A stretch of DNA of 64,000 bases from Microbacterium sp. 8M. GTDB taxonomy: Bacteria > Actinomycetota > Actinomycetes > Actinomycetales > Microbacteriaceae. The DNA is taken from NCBI RefSeq assembly GCF_902506375.1, contig NZ_LR733284.1, positions 2,235,685 through 2,299,684 on the forward strand, given 5' to 3'. Numbering within the stretch: the first letter of the stretch is position 1; each line of letters begins with the position of its first letter. The notes under the pieces are model-generated. The model saw only the letters and a program-made list of their open reading frames with translations. It searched no databases and had not been told where the DNA came from. Of the stretch, positions 9,507 to 16,298 are shown piece by piece. The translations under genes were made by a program, and so were the position numbers.

Positions 9507-10718
9507 ATGAGCAGACCCTCGGAGATGACCAAGGAGGAGACGCTGGCGTGGCTGCGCCGCATCTCCGGTGATCTCGCCACGGCGACCCTGCAGCGTCTCG
9601 AGGATTCGCTGCCGTGGTACGCCGAGATGCCGCCGGCCCGACGCTCCGCCGTCGGGCTGGTGGCGCAGGCCGGCATCACCTCGTTCATCCAGTGGTATGA
9701 CGACCCCACGTCGACGCCCTGGATCGCCGCGGACATCTTCGCCGCCGCGCCCCGCGAACTGCTGCGCAGCGTCAGCCTGCAGCAGACCCTGCAGCTCATC
9801 CGGGTCACCGTCGAGGTGACCGAGGAGCGGGTGGCCGGCAACGGCGGGCACCTGCGCGACGCGATCCTGCTGTACTCGCGCGACGTGGCCTTCGCCGCGG
9901 CGGACGTCTACGCCCGCGCCGCGGAGGCGCGCGGCCTCTGGGACGCTCGCCTGGAGGCGCTCGTCGTGGACTCCATCCTCACCGGCGAGGCCGATGAGGA
10001 GCTGCCCAGCCGCATCGCGGCGCTCGGCTGGCACGGCCACGGCGAGGTGTGCGTGATCGTGGGCACCACACCGCCGCAGTTCGACGTCGACCAGGTGCGC
10101 CGCACCGCGCGCAAGCTCGCGGTCGACGTGCTGATCGGGGTGCAGGGATCCCGGCTGGTGCTCGTGGTGGGCCGCTCCAAGCCCACTGCGGCCGAGGAGG
10201 ATCCCGAGGAGTTCTCGTTCGCCGAGATCGCCCGCACCTTCGAGCCGTCTTTCGGCCCGGGGCACGTCGTGGTGGGTCCTGCGGTGGCCGCCCTCGTGGA
10301 TGCCGGGCAGAGCGCTCGTGCCGCGCTCGCGGGCTTCGCGGTGGCGCGCGCCTGGCGCGGTGCGCCGCGTCCGGTCGACGCCGACGAGCTGCTCCCCGAG
10401 CGTGCGATCGCCGGCGACCCGCTGGCGAAGCAGACGCTGATCGAACGCGTGTTCCGCCCGCTCAACGACCACTCCAGCGACCTCGTCACGACGCTGTGGA
10501 GCTACCTCGACAACGGTCGGTCGCTCGAGGCGACCGCCCGCGAACTGTTCGTGCACCCCAACACGGTGCGCTACCGGCTGAAGCGGATCAGCGAGGTCAT
10601 CGGCTGGGACGCGACCGGCCCGCGCGAGGCGTTCATCCTGCAGACCGCCCTCGTGCTGGGCACCATCGGCACAGCCGATCCGGTGCGCCGCGGCCTGCGC
10701 CCCCGTCGCCTGCGCTGA
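9507..10718 (+). CDS. PucR/CdaR-type regulator, FasR-like
   Basis: This 403-aa regulator has an N-terminal sensory region, a GGDEF-like middle part and a C-terminal helix-turn-helix of the PucR/CdaR type (LEATARELFVHPNTVRYRLK, followed by RISEVIGWD). Its place between aceE and fabD matches FasR of Streptomyces coelicolor, the activator of the fabD-fabH-acpP-fabF operon. Activation of the fab genes here is inferred from that synteny. The effector in other species is thought to be acyl-CoA-like, and nothing in this sequence tests that. Confidence 0.85.
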   Translation: MSRPSEMTKEETLAWLRRISGDLATATLQRLEDSLPWYAEMPPARRSAVGLVAQAGITSFIQWYDDPTSTPWIAADIFAAAPRELLRSVSLQQTLQLIRVTVEVTEERVAGNGGHLRDAILLYSRDVAFAAADVYARAAEARGLWDARLEALVVDSILTGEADEELPSRIAALGWHGHGEVCVIVGTTPPQFDVDQVRRTARKLAVDVLIGVQGSRLVLVVGRSKPTAAEEDPEEFSFAEIARTFEPSFGPGHVVVGPAVAALVDAGQSARAALAGFAVARAWRGAPRPVDADELLPERAIAGDPLAKQTLIERVFRPLNDHSSDLVTTLWSYLDNGRSLEATARELFVHPNTVRYRLKRISEVIGWDATGPREAFILQTALVLGTIGTADPVRRGLRPRRLR

Positions 10719-10742
10719 CCCCTCGCCTGCCCGCCGACTGTC

Positions 10743-10773
10743 GATCGGAGACAACCGATCTGCGGATTGTTGT
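10743..10773. promoter_or_regulatory. Candidate FasR operator upstream of fabD
   Basis: The 101-bp gap before fabD holds a perfect inverted repeat GATCGG-N6-CCGATC (10743-10760). It overlaps a second one, ACAAC-N13-GTTGT (10751-10773). The position is right for an activator or repressor of the fab operon. Assignment to FasR is by proximity only. Confidence 0.35.
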
Positions 10774-10819
10774 GAGGGTTGAGCCACCGAAACCGGCGGA
10801 TCGTTGGCAGACTGGGAAC

Positions 10820-11752
10820 GTGATCGTCTTCGCATGCCCAGGACAGGGCTCCCAGACCCCCGGTTTCCTCTCCCCCTGGCTCGAGCTCGACGGCGTGGCC
10901 GATGACCTGGCGGCGTACTCCGACGCGGCCGAGGTCGACCTGGTCCAGCACGGGACCGTCTCGGACGCCGACACCATCCGCGACACCCGCATCGCGCAGC
11001 CGCTCATCGTGGCCGCCTCGCTCATCGCGGAGAAGGCGCTGCGCGAGCGCGCCGGACGCGCCGCCGACGGCATCGCCGGGCACTCCGTCGGCGAGTTCGC
11101 CGCCGTGGTGGGCGCCGGCGTCATCGACGCGGTCACCGCGATGCGCCTCGTCGGCATCCGCGGCCGGGCCATGGCCGACGCGGCCGCGAAGACCCCGACC
11201 GGGATGAGCGCCGTCCTCGGCGGCGACGAAGAAGCGGTGCTCGCCCTGCTCTCCGACCTCGACCTCACCCCCGCCAACTACAACGGCGGCGGCCAGATCG
11301 TCGCCGCCGGTGCCCTGCCCGCGCTCGCGGCCCTCGCCGAGGCGCCGGTGCGCGGTTCCCGCGTGATCCCGCTCCAGGTGGCCGGCGCATTCCACACCGA
11401 CTACATGTCCTCCGCGGTCGCGACCCTGCGCGAGGCCGTGGCGGATATCGCACCGGCGGACCCCGCCATCACCCTGTGGACCAACAAGGACGGATCCGTC
11501 CTCACCGACGGTGCCACGGCGCTGGAGAACCTCGTCACGCAGGTCTCCTCCCCCGTCCGCTGGGACCTGTGCATGGCGTCGTTCGCCGACAACGGCATCA
11601 CCGGTCTCATCGAGCTGACCCCCGCGGGTGCCCTCACCGGCCTCGCCAAGCGCGGTCTGCGGGGCGTCCCCGCCGTCGCCGTGAAGACCCCGGACGACCT
11701 CGACGCGGCTGTGGCGCAGCTGGTCGGCACGAACAACGGAGAAGCAGCATGA
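10820..11752 (+). CDS. fabD: Malonyl-CoA:ACP transacylase
   Basis: This 310-aa enzyme loads malonate from malonyl-CoA onto acyl carrier protein. CPGQGSQTPGF is the N-terminal oxyanion segment, GHSVGEFAA holds nucleophile Ser89, and GAFHT carries the catalytic His. The GTG at 10820 gives MIVFACPGQGSQ, the canonical FabD N-terminus. Its TGA overlaps the fabH ATG (ATGA), indicating translational coupling. Confidence 0.95.
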   Translation: MIVFACPGQGSQTPGFLSPWLELDGVADDLAAYSDAAEVDLVQHGTVSDADTIRDTRIAQPLIVAASLIAEKALRERAGRAADGIAGHSVGEFAAVVGAGVIDAVTAMRLVGIRGRAMADAAAKTPTGMSAVLGGDEEAVLALLSDLDLTPANYNGGGQIVAAGALPALAALAEAPVRGSRVIPLQVAGAFHTDYMSSAVATLREAVADIAPADPAITLWTNKDGSVLTDGATALENLVTQVSSPVRWDLCMASFADNGITGLIELTPAGALTGLAKRGLRGVPAVAVKTPDDLDAAVAQLVGTNNGEAA

Positions 11753-12747
11753 CCACGCTCAAGCAGGCCACCGGCCCGGCATACACGCGCATCTACTCCG
11801 TCGGCGCGGCCCGCGGTGAGAACGCGGTGCCCAACGACGACCTCATCGGCCCGATCGATTCGAGCGATGAGTGGATCCGCCAGCGCACCGGCATCGTCAC
11901 GCGCGTCCGCGCGAACGCCGAGACCGACGCGATCGACCTCTCCACCGCGGCCGCGGCAGAGGCCATCGAGCGATCCGGTGTGGCGCCGTCCGACATCGAC
12001 CTCGTCATCGTCGCCACGATCAGCAACCCCAAGCAGACGCCCTCGGTGTCGGCGATCGTCGCCGACCGCGTGGGTGCGAACCCCGCGGCCGCCTACGACA
12101 TCAACGCCGCCTGCGCCGGCTACGCGTACGCGGTCGCCCAGGCCGACGCGCTGATCCGCGCGGGGGCCGCGAAGTACGCCGTCGTCATCGGCGCCGAGAA
12201 GCTCTCGGACATCGTCGATCCCACGGACCGCAGCATTTCGTTCCTGCTCGGCGACGGCGCCGGCGCCGTCGTGATCGGGCCGAGCGACACCCCCGGCATC
12301 TCGGGCACGGTGTGGGGCTCTGACGGTTCGAAGGCCGACGCCGTCGGTATGAACCACACCCTCACCGAGTTCCGCGACGGTCAGGCCCCTTGGCCCACCC
12401 TGCGTCAGGAGGGTCCGACGGTGTTCCGGTGGGCCGTGTGGGAGATGGCCAAGGTCGCCAAGCAGGCCCTCGAGCAGGCCGGCGTCGAGGCCTCGGATCT
12501 CGCGGCGTTCATCCCGCACCAGGCCAACATGCGCATCGTCGACGAGTTCGCCAAGCAGCTGAAGCTGCCCGAGACGACCGTGATCGCCCGCGACATCGAG
12601 ACCACGGGCAACACGTCCGCCGCCTCCATCCCGCTCGCGACGCATCGTCTGCTGGAGGAGCACCCCGAGCTGAGCGGCGGCCTCGCCCTGCAGATCGGCT
12701 TCGGCGCCGGGCTCGTGTTCGGCGCGCAGGTCGTCGTCTTGCCCTGA
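11749..12747 (+). CDS. fabH: Beta-ketoacyl-ACP synthase III
   Basis: This 332-aa enzyme starts fatty-acid synthesis by condensing an acyl-CoA primer with malonyl-ACP. The catalytic triad is complete: Cys122 (NAACAGYAYA), His257 (IPHQANMRI) and Asn288 (TTGNTSAAS). In actinobacteria FabH typically prefers branched primers, but selectivity is not visible here. The start overlaps the fabD stop by four bases. Confidence 0.95.
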   Translation: MTTLKQATGPAYTRIYSVGAARGENAVPNDDLIGPIDSSDEWIRQRTGIVTRVRANAETDAIDLSTAAAAEAIERSGVAPSDIDLVIVATISNPKQTPSVSAIVADRVGANPAAAYDINAACAGYAYAVAQADALIRAGAAKYAVVIGAEKLSDIVDPTDRSISFLLGDGAGAVVIGPSDTPGISGTVWGSDGSKADAVGMNHTLTEFRDGQAPWPTLRQEGPTVFRWAVWEMAKVAKQALEQAGVEASDLAAFIPHQANMRIVDEFAKQLKLPETTVIARDIETTGNTSAASIPLATHRLLEEHPELSGGLALQIGFGAGLVFGAQVVVLP

Positions 12748-12811
12748 CCGCGCACTGCGGACTCCTAGACTGTTCACCGGTTCCGAAACCACCCCATAGA
12801 AAGAGGAAATC

Positions 12812-13060
12812 ATGGCTTTCAGCAACGACGAGGTCCTCGCCGGCCTGGCAGAGCTCATCACCGACGAGACCGGCATCGACGCCTCCGAGGTCGCTCTGGA
12901 GAAGTCCTTCACCGACGACCTGGACATCGACTCGATCTCGATGATGACCATCGTCGTCAACGCGGAGGAGAAGTTCGGCGTCACCATCCCCGACGACGAG
13001 GTCAAGAACCTCAAGACCGTCGGTGACGCCGTGAACTTCATCGTCGCCGGCCAGGAGTGA
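12812..13060 (+). CDS. acpP: Acyl carrier protein
   Basis: This 82-aa acidic four-helix protein carries the phosphopantetheine at Ser41 in DDLDIDSISMM. The motif reads DSI where most ACPs have DSL, a conservative change. AAGAGGAAATC is a strong ribosome binding site. A possible -10 (TAGACT) about 50 bp upstream could give acpP an extra promoter, and a stem-loop just downstream may separate its expression from fabF. Confidence 0.95.
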   Translation: MAFSNDEVLAGLAELITDETGIDASEVALEKSFTDDLDIDSISMMTIVVNAEEKFGVTIPDDEVKNLKTVGDAVNFIVAGQE

Positions 13061-13067
13061 CACCTGT

Positions 13068-13107
13068 GGATGCCACCCCCGGCCCGAGGGCACGGGGCGT
13101 GGCATCC
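13068..13107 (+). promoter_or_regulatory. Intercistronic stem-loop between acpP and fabF
   Basis: A perfect 9-bp inverted repeat (GGATGCCAC / GTGGCATCC) with a 22-nt GC-rich loop sits 8 bp after the acpP stop. No U-run follows, so it is more likely a partial terminator or an RNA-processing/stability element than a full terminator. Confidence 0.45.
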
Positions 13108-13148
13108 TCCGCTCCTCAACTCCACCCGCTCCCTGAGAAGGATCACGC

Positions 13149-14390
13149 ATGACCAAGCGCATCGTCGTCACCGGCATCGGTGCCACGTCCGCCCTCGGCG
13201 GCACCGCCCCGGAGAACTGGGCGAACCTGCTCGCCGGCGTCTCCGGCACGCACACCCTGACCCACGACTGGGTCGCAGAGCACCAGCTCCCGGTGACGTT
13301 CGCGGCCGAGGCCTCCGTCCGCCCGGAGGAGGTGCTGCCCCGGCACGAGGCCAAGCGTCTGGACCCTTCGGTGCAGTTCGCCATGATCGCCGCACGCGAG
13401 GCGTGGGAGGATGCAGGAGCCCCCGAGGTCGATCCCGAACGGCTCGGAATCGACTGGGCCACCGGCATCGGGGGCCTCTGGACGCTGCTCGACGCCTGGG
13501 ACACGCTGCGTGAGAAGGGCCCCCGCCGCGTCATGCCGCTGACGGTCCCGATGCTGATGCCGAACGCCGGAGCCGGAAACCTCTCCCTCCACTTCGGAGC
13601 GAAGGCCTACGCCCGCACCGTGGTGAGCGCGTGCGCCTCCAGCACCGAGTCGATCGCGAACGCCTATGAGCATCTGCAGGACGGTCTCGCCGACGTCGTC
13701 ATCGCCGGCGGGGCTGAGTCGGCGATCCACCCGATCACGATGGCCGCCTTCGCCTCCGCGCAGGCCCTGTCCCGCCGCAACGACGACCCCGAGCACGCCT
13801 CGCGTCCGGGCGCCATCGACCGCGACGGCTTCGTGATGGGCGAGGGCGGTGCGGCACTCGTGCTCGAAACCCTCGAGCACGCGCAGGCCCGCGGTGCCAA
13901 GATCTACGCGGAGCTCGTGGGCGGCGGCGTCTCCGCCGACGCGTACCACATCACCGCGAACGACCCGAGCGGCGCCGGCGCCACGCGCGCCGTCCAGGAA
14001 GCGCTGGCTCAGGCCGGCGCGACGCCCGACGAGGTCACCCACGTCAACGCGCACGCCACGTCCACTCCGGTCGGCGACCCGAACGAGTACGAGGCGCTCA
14101 AGAGCGTGTTCGGCGACCGGATCAACGACATCCCGGTCTCGGCGACGAAGGCGTCGACCGGGCATCTGCTGGGCGGCACCGGAGCGCTCGAGGCCGTGTT
14201 CACGATCCTCGCGCTGCGCGATCGCGTCGCTCCGCCGACGATCAACATGACCGAGCCGGATCCGGCCGTGCCGTTCAAGCTGTCGGTCGAGCCGCAGCCG
14301 CTGGGCGACGGTCCGCAGCTCGCGATCAGCAACTCGTTCGGGTTCGGCGGCCACAACGCCGTCGTCGCGTTCCGCTCCTACGACGGCTGA
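13149..14390 (+). CDS. fabF: Beta-ketoacyl-ACP synthase II
   Basis: This 413-aa condensing enzyme elongates fatty acyl-ACP with malonyl-ACP. It has nucleophile Cys162 (VVSACASSTES), His302 (HVNAHATSTPVGD), and Lys334/His339 (ATKASTGHLLGG), plus the GFGGHNA C-terminal loop. GAGAAGGATC lies before the ATG. It is the last gene of the fab operon and ends before a strong hairpin terminator. Confidence 0.95.
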   Translation: MTKRIVVTGIGATSALGGTAPENWANLLAGVSGTHTLTHDWVAEHQLPVTFAAEASVRPEEVLPRHEAKRLDPSVQFAMIAAREAWEDAGAPEVDPERLGIDWATGIGGLWTLLDAWDTLREKGPRRVMPLTVPMLMPNAGAGNLSLHFGAKAYARTVVSACASSTESIANAYEHLQDGLADVVIAGGAESAIHPITMAAFASAQALSRRNDDPEHASRPGAIDRDGFVMGEGGAALVLETLEHAQARGAKIYAELVGGGVSADAYHITANDPSGAGATRAVQEALAQAGATPDEVTHVNAHATSTPVGDPNEYEALKSVFGDRINDIPVSATKASTGHLLGGTGALEAVFTILALRDRVAPPTINMTEPDPAVPFKLSVEPQPLGDGPQLAISNSFGFGGHNAVVAFRSYDG

Positions 14391-14404
14391 GCCAGGCAGA
14401 GAAT

Positions 14405-14446
14405 CGCCCCGGTCGCTTCGCGCTCGAAGCGGTCGGGGCGTTTCTC
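14405..14446 (+). terminator. Terminator of the fab operon
   Basis: CGCCCCGGTCGCTTCG and CGAAGCGGTCGGGGCG form a 16-bp stem with a short internal imperfection and a 4-nt loop. TTTCTC follows, so it fits a Rho-independent terminator. Confidence 0.8.
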
Positions 14447-14569
14447 ATCCCTGTGCGGTTGTGCTGTTCTGTTATCTCTCCGGTGGTGGACCGGGGATAC
14501 GCTTTCTCGGTTTCCGGGTCCCTGCTCTCCGACTCCCGATAGTCGCGCCTCCTCCGGTCCTCGTCCCTT

Positions 14570-14614
14570 CGTGTGATCCGGTCCCTGAGCTTGTCGAAGG
14601 GCCCGGATCACACG
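14570..14614. repeat. REP-like element inside an 11-bp inverted repeat
   Basis: The core GTCCCTGAGCTTGTCGAAGG is an extragenic motif that, from general experience, recurs in many Microbacterium-like genomes. It is flanked by a perfect 11-bp inverted repeat, CGTGTGATCCG (14570-14580) and CGGATCACACG (14604-14614). The unit lies between the convergent fabF and DUF3145 genes and could act as a bidirectional terminator or REP element. Confidence 0.5.
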
Positions 14615-14647
14615 AGTTCTCGTCAACCGACCCGCCAGCGCAGCGGC

Positions 14648-15151
14648 CTATCCAACCTTGTGCAGCCACACGACGCGCGCGTCGTCGCTCGCGTGCCGGA
14701 ACGGCTCCAGCTCCTCGTCCCAGGCGGTGCCGAGCGCCACGTCCAGCTCGCGCTGCAGCTCGACCGGGCTGCCCGCGGCGATCTCCATCGCGTAGCGGAT
14801 CCGGTCCTCGCCGACGACGATGTTCCCGGCCGCATCCGTCTGCGCGTAGTGCACGCCGAGATCGGGCGTGTGCAGCCAGCGTCCGCCGTCGCTGCGCGGC
14901 GTGGGGTCCTCGGTAACCTCGAACCGCAGGTGCTCCCAGCCGCGGATGGCGGTCGCGAGCGCGGCGCCGGTGCCGACCGGGCCGTCCCAGTAGAACTCCG
15001 CCCTGCGGGCGCCCTCGAGGACGGGCTGCTCCGTCCACTCGAAGTTCACGGCGCGCCCGATAGCGCGTCCGACCGCCCATTCCAGGTGCGGGCAGAGCGC
15101 GCGCGGTGCGGAGTGGATGTACACCACTCCGCGTGCTTGTGCTGTCGCCAT
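14648..15151 (-). CDS. DUF3145 family protein
   Basis: This 167-aa protein belongs to an actinobacteria-only family of unknown function, near its usual length. Recognisable segments are VVYIHSAPRALCPHLEW, FYWDGPVGTGAALA and RIRYAMEIAAG. The ATG at 15151 begins MATAQARGVVYIHSAP; the longer frame upstream has no good start. There is no signal peptide or membrane segment. Confidence 0.8.
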   Translation of the reverse strand: MATAQARGVVYIHSAPRALCPHLEWAVGRAIGRAVNFEWTEQPVLEGARRAEFYWDGPVGTGAALATAIRGWEHLRFEVTEDPTPRSDGGRWLHTPDLGVHYAQTDAAGNIVVGEDRIRYAMEIAAGSPVELQRELDVALGTAWDEELEPFRHASDDARVVWLHKVG

Positions 15152-15284
15152 GGGATTCTCCGTTTCATCAGGTGCGTCTTCCCCTACGACCTGATCCGCG
15201 AAGCACGGCGGGTATGCGGTTATGCGCCCATTCTCACCGATGCCTTCGGAAATCACAAGCATGTAACTCATTGCGAAACGGCAA

Positions 15285-15313
15285 CGACCCCCGGCGTGTG
15301 ATGCCGGGGGTCG
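15285..15313 (-). terminator. Terminator after the 2OG-oxygenase-like gene
   Basis: A perfect 11-bp inverted repeat (CGACCCCCGGC / GCCGGGGGTCG) with a 7-nt loop lies about 40 bp past the stop of the minus-strand gene at 15355, with a few Us after it. Confidence 0.65.
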
Positions 15314-15354
15314 TGATATCGCAGCCGGTCAGGGCCGCGGGTGCCGCGGGAGGC

Positions 15355-16128
15355 TCAGGCCTCGCTCATCGCGATCTTCTCCTTCTGACCCTTGGCCGCG
15401 TAGTACGCGGCGCGGGCGGCGTCGCGACGCGCCTGCTCCTCGTAGCCCGCGTCCAGGATCGCCTGGTCGACCGGGTAGTTCTCCACGTCCTGGGTGCCGT
15501 GGTACTTCTCGATGTACGCGTCGAGCTCGGGGCCGGACGTCCACGAGGTGATCAGGCAGTAGCGCGGCTCGGTGCCGTTGTGCGTGGCGGCGTGCCAGAG
15601 ACGCTGGGTGTCGACGATCAGCTGCGCGCCGGCCGGGAGGGCGATACGGTACTCGACACTCGGGTCAGTGCGGTTCTCGCGCAGGACGAAGTAGCTGTCC
15701 TTGTCGTCGGTGAGGTTGAAGAAGCCGCGCACGACCCAGCCGGTGCCGTCGGGGTTCAGGCGGTTGTTGTCGTCCTGGTGCAGGTTGTAGAGGCACTCGC
15801 CGTAGGGCGTGGGCTGCAGCTCGATGACACGGCAGCGTCCGACGTTCGCTCCGGGCTCCTGGGCGCGACGGGTGAGGTTCGGCGCCTTGGCGACCTGCGA
15901 CTCGATCCAGACGCCGTCCTTGTCCGTGCGCGGCGGGACGTGGTTCCAGAAGCCGTTGCACTCGATCTCGCCCTTGGCGCTGGCCAGCGGAGCGAACCGG
16001 GTGTCGCCGGAGGACTTCCAGTCGTTGTACTCGAGGTCGAGCCACTCCTTGGGGTCGAGCTCCTGGTTGTAGCTGTCGAGGACGACGAAGCCCTTGTCCT
16101 CGAGGGCGGCGGACTTGATGTATGCCAT
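15355..16128 (-). CDS. Fe(II)/2-oxoglutarate oxygenase-like protein
   Basis: This protein of about 257 aa has what looks like the facial triad of a cupin-fold oxygenase: LHQDDNN (H-x-D), then VDTQRLWHAATHN (distal His) and EPRYCLITSW, where Arg would hold 2-oxoglutarate. The layout resembles aspartyl/asparaginyl beta-hydroxylase-like enzymes. I do not recognise a named family, so the substrate is unknown. The ATG at 16128 (MAYIKSAALEDKG) has AAAGGAC 12 bp upstream; an ATG 21 bp earlier lacks a ribosome binding site. The C-terminal ~50 residues are Ala-rich and charged. A TTAGG/CCTAA palindrome sits in its promoter region. Confidence 0.6.
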   Translation of the reverse strand: MAYIKSAALEDKGFVVLDSYNQELDPKEWLDLEYNDWKSSGDTRFAPLASAKGEIECNGFWNHVPPRTDKDGVWIESQVAKAPNLTRRAQEPGANVGRCRVIELQPTPYGECLYNLHQDDNNRLNPDGTGWVVRGFFNLTDDKDSYFVLRENRTDPSVEYRIALPAGAQLIVDTQRLWHAATHNGTEPRYCLITSWTSGPELDAYIEKYHGTQDVENYPVDQAILDAGYEEQARRDAARAAYYAAKGQKEKIAMSEA

Positions 16129-16179
16129 GAGCGAGTCATGTCCTTTCATAAGGGGCCAGCACGTTTTAACAGGCCCTTC

Positions 16180-16193
16180 TTAGGACAGCCTAA
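16180..16193. promoter_or_regulatory. TTAGG-N4-CCTAA palindrome in a divergent promoter region
   Basis: This 14-bp palindrome is 52 bp upstream of the oxygenase-like gene and ~105 bp upstream of the DUF262 gene. The arms equal the outer arms of DtxR/IdeR boxes, but the spacing (4 rather than 9) is not canonical, so the identity of the binding protein is uncertain. Confidence 0.35.
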
Positions 16194-16298
16194 CAGCGGG
16201 CCTTCGCCGGCCTCCGGGACCGGGCCGTGAATATCCGGGCCTACCGGCCGCTGAATAGACTGGAGGGCATACCGCCCACGAGGAGAAGCACAGCGAGC

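Noticed and set aside
6585..10835. A minus-strand open frame of over 1,400 codons opposite aceE and the FasR-like gene
   Set aside because: It is a by-product of high third-position GC in the plus-strand genes. Its translation is His/Val/Arg-rich repeats without a domain, and the plus-strand genes have clear motifs.
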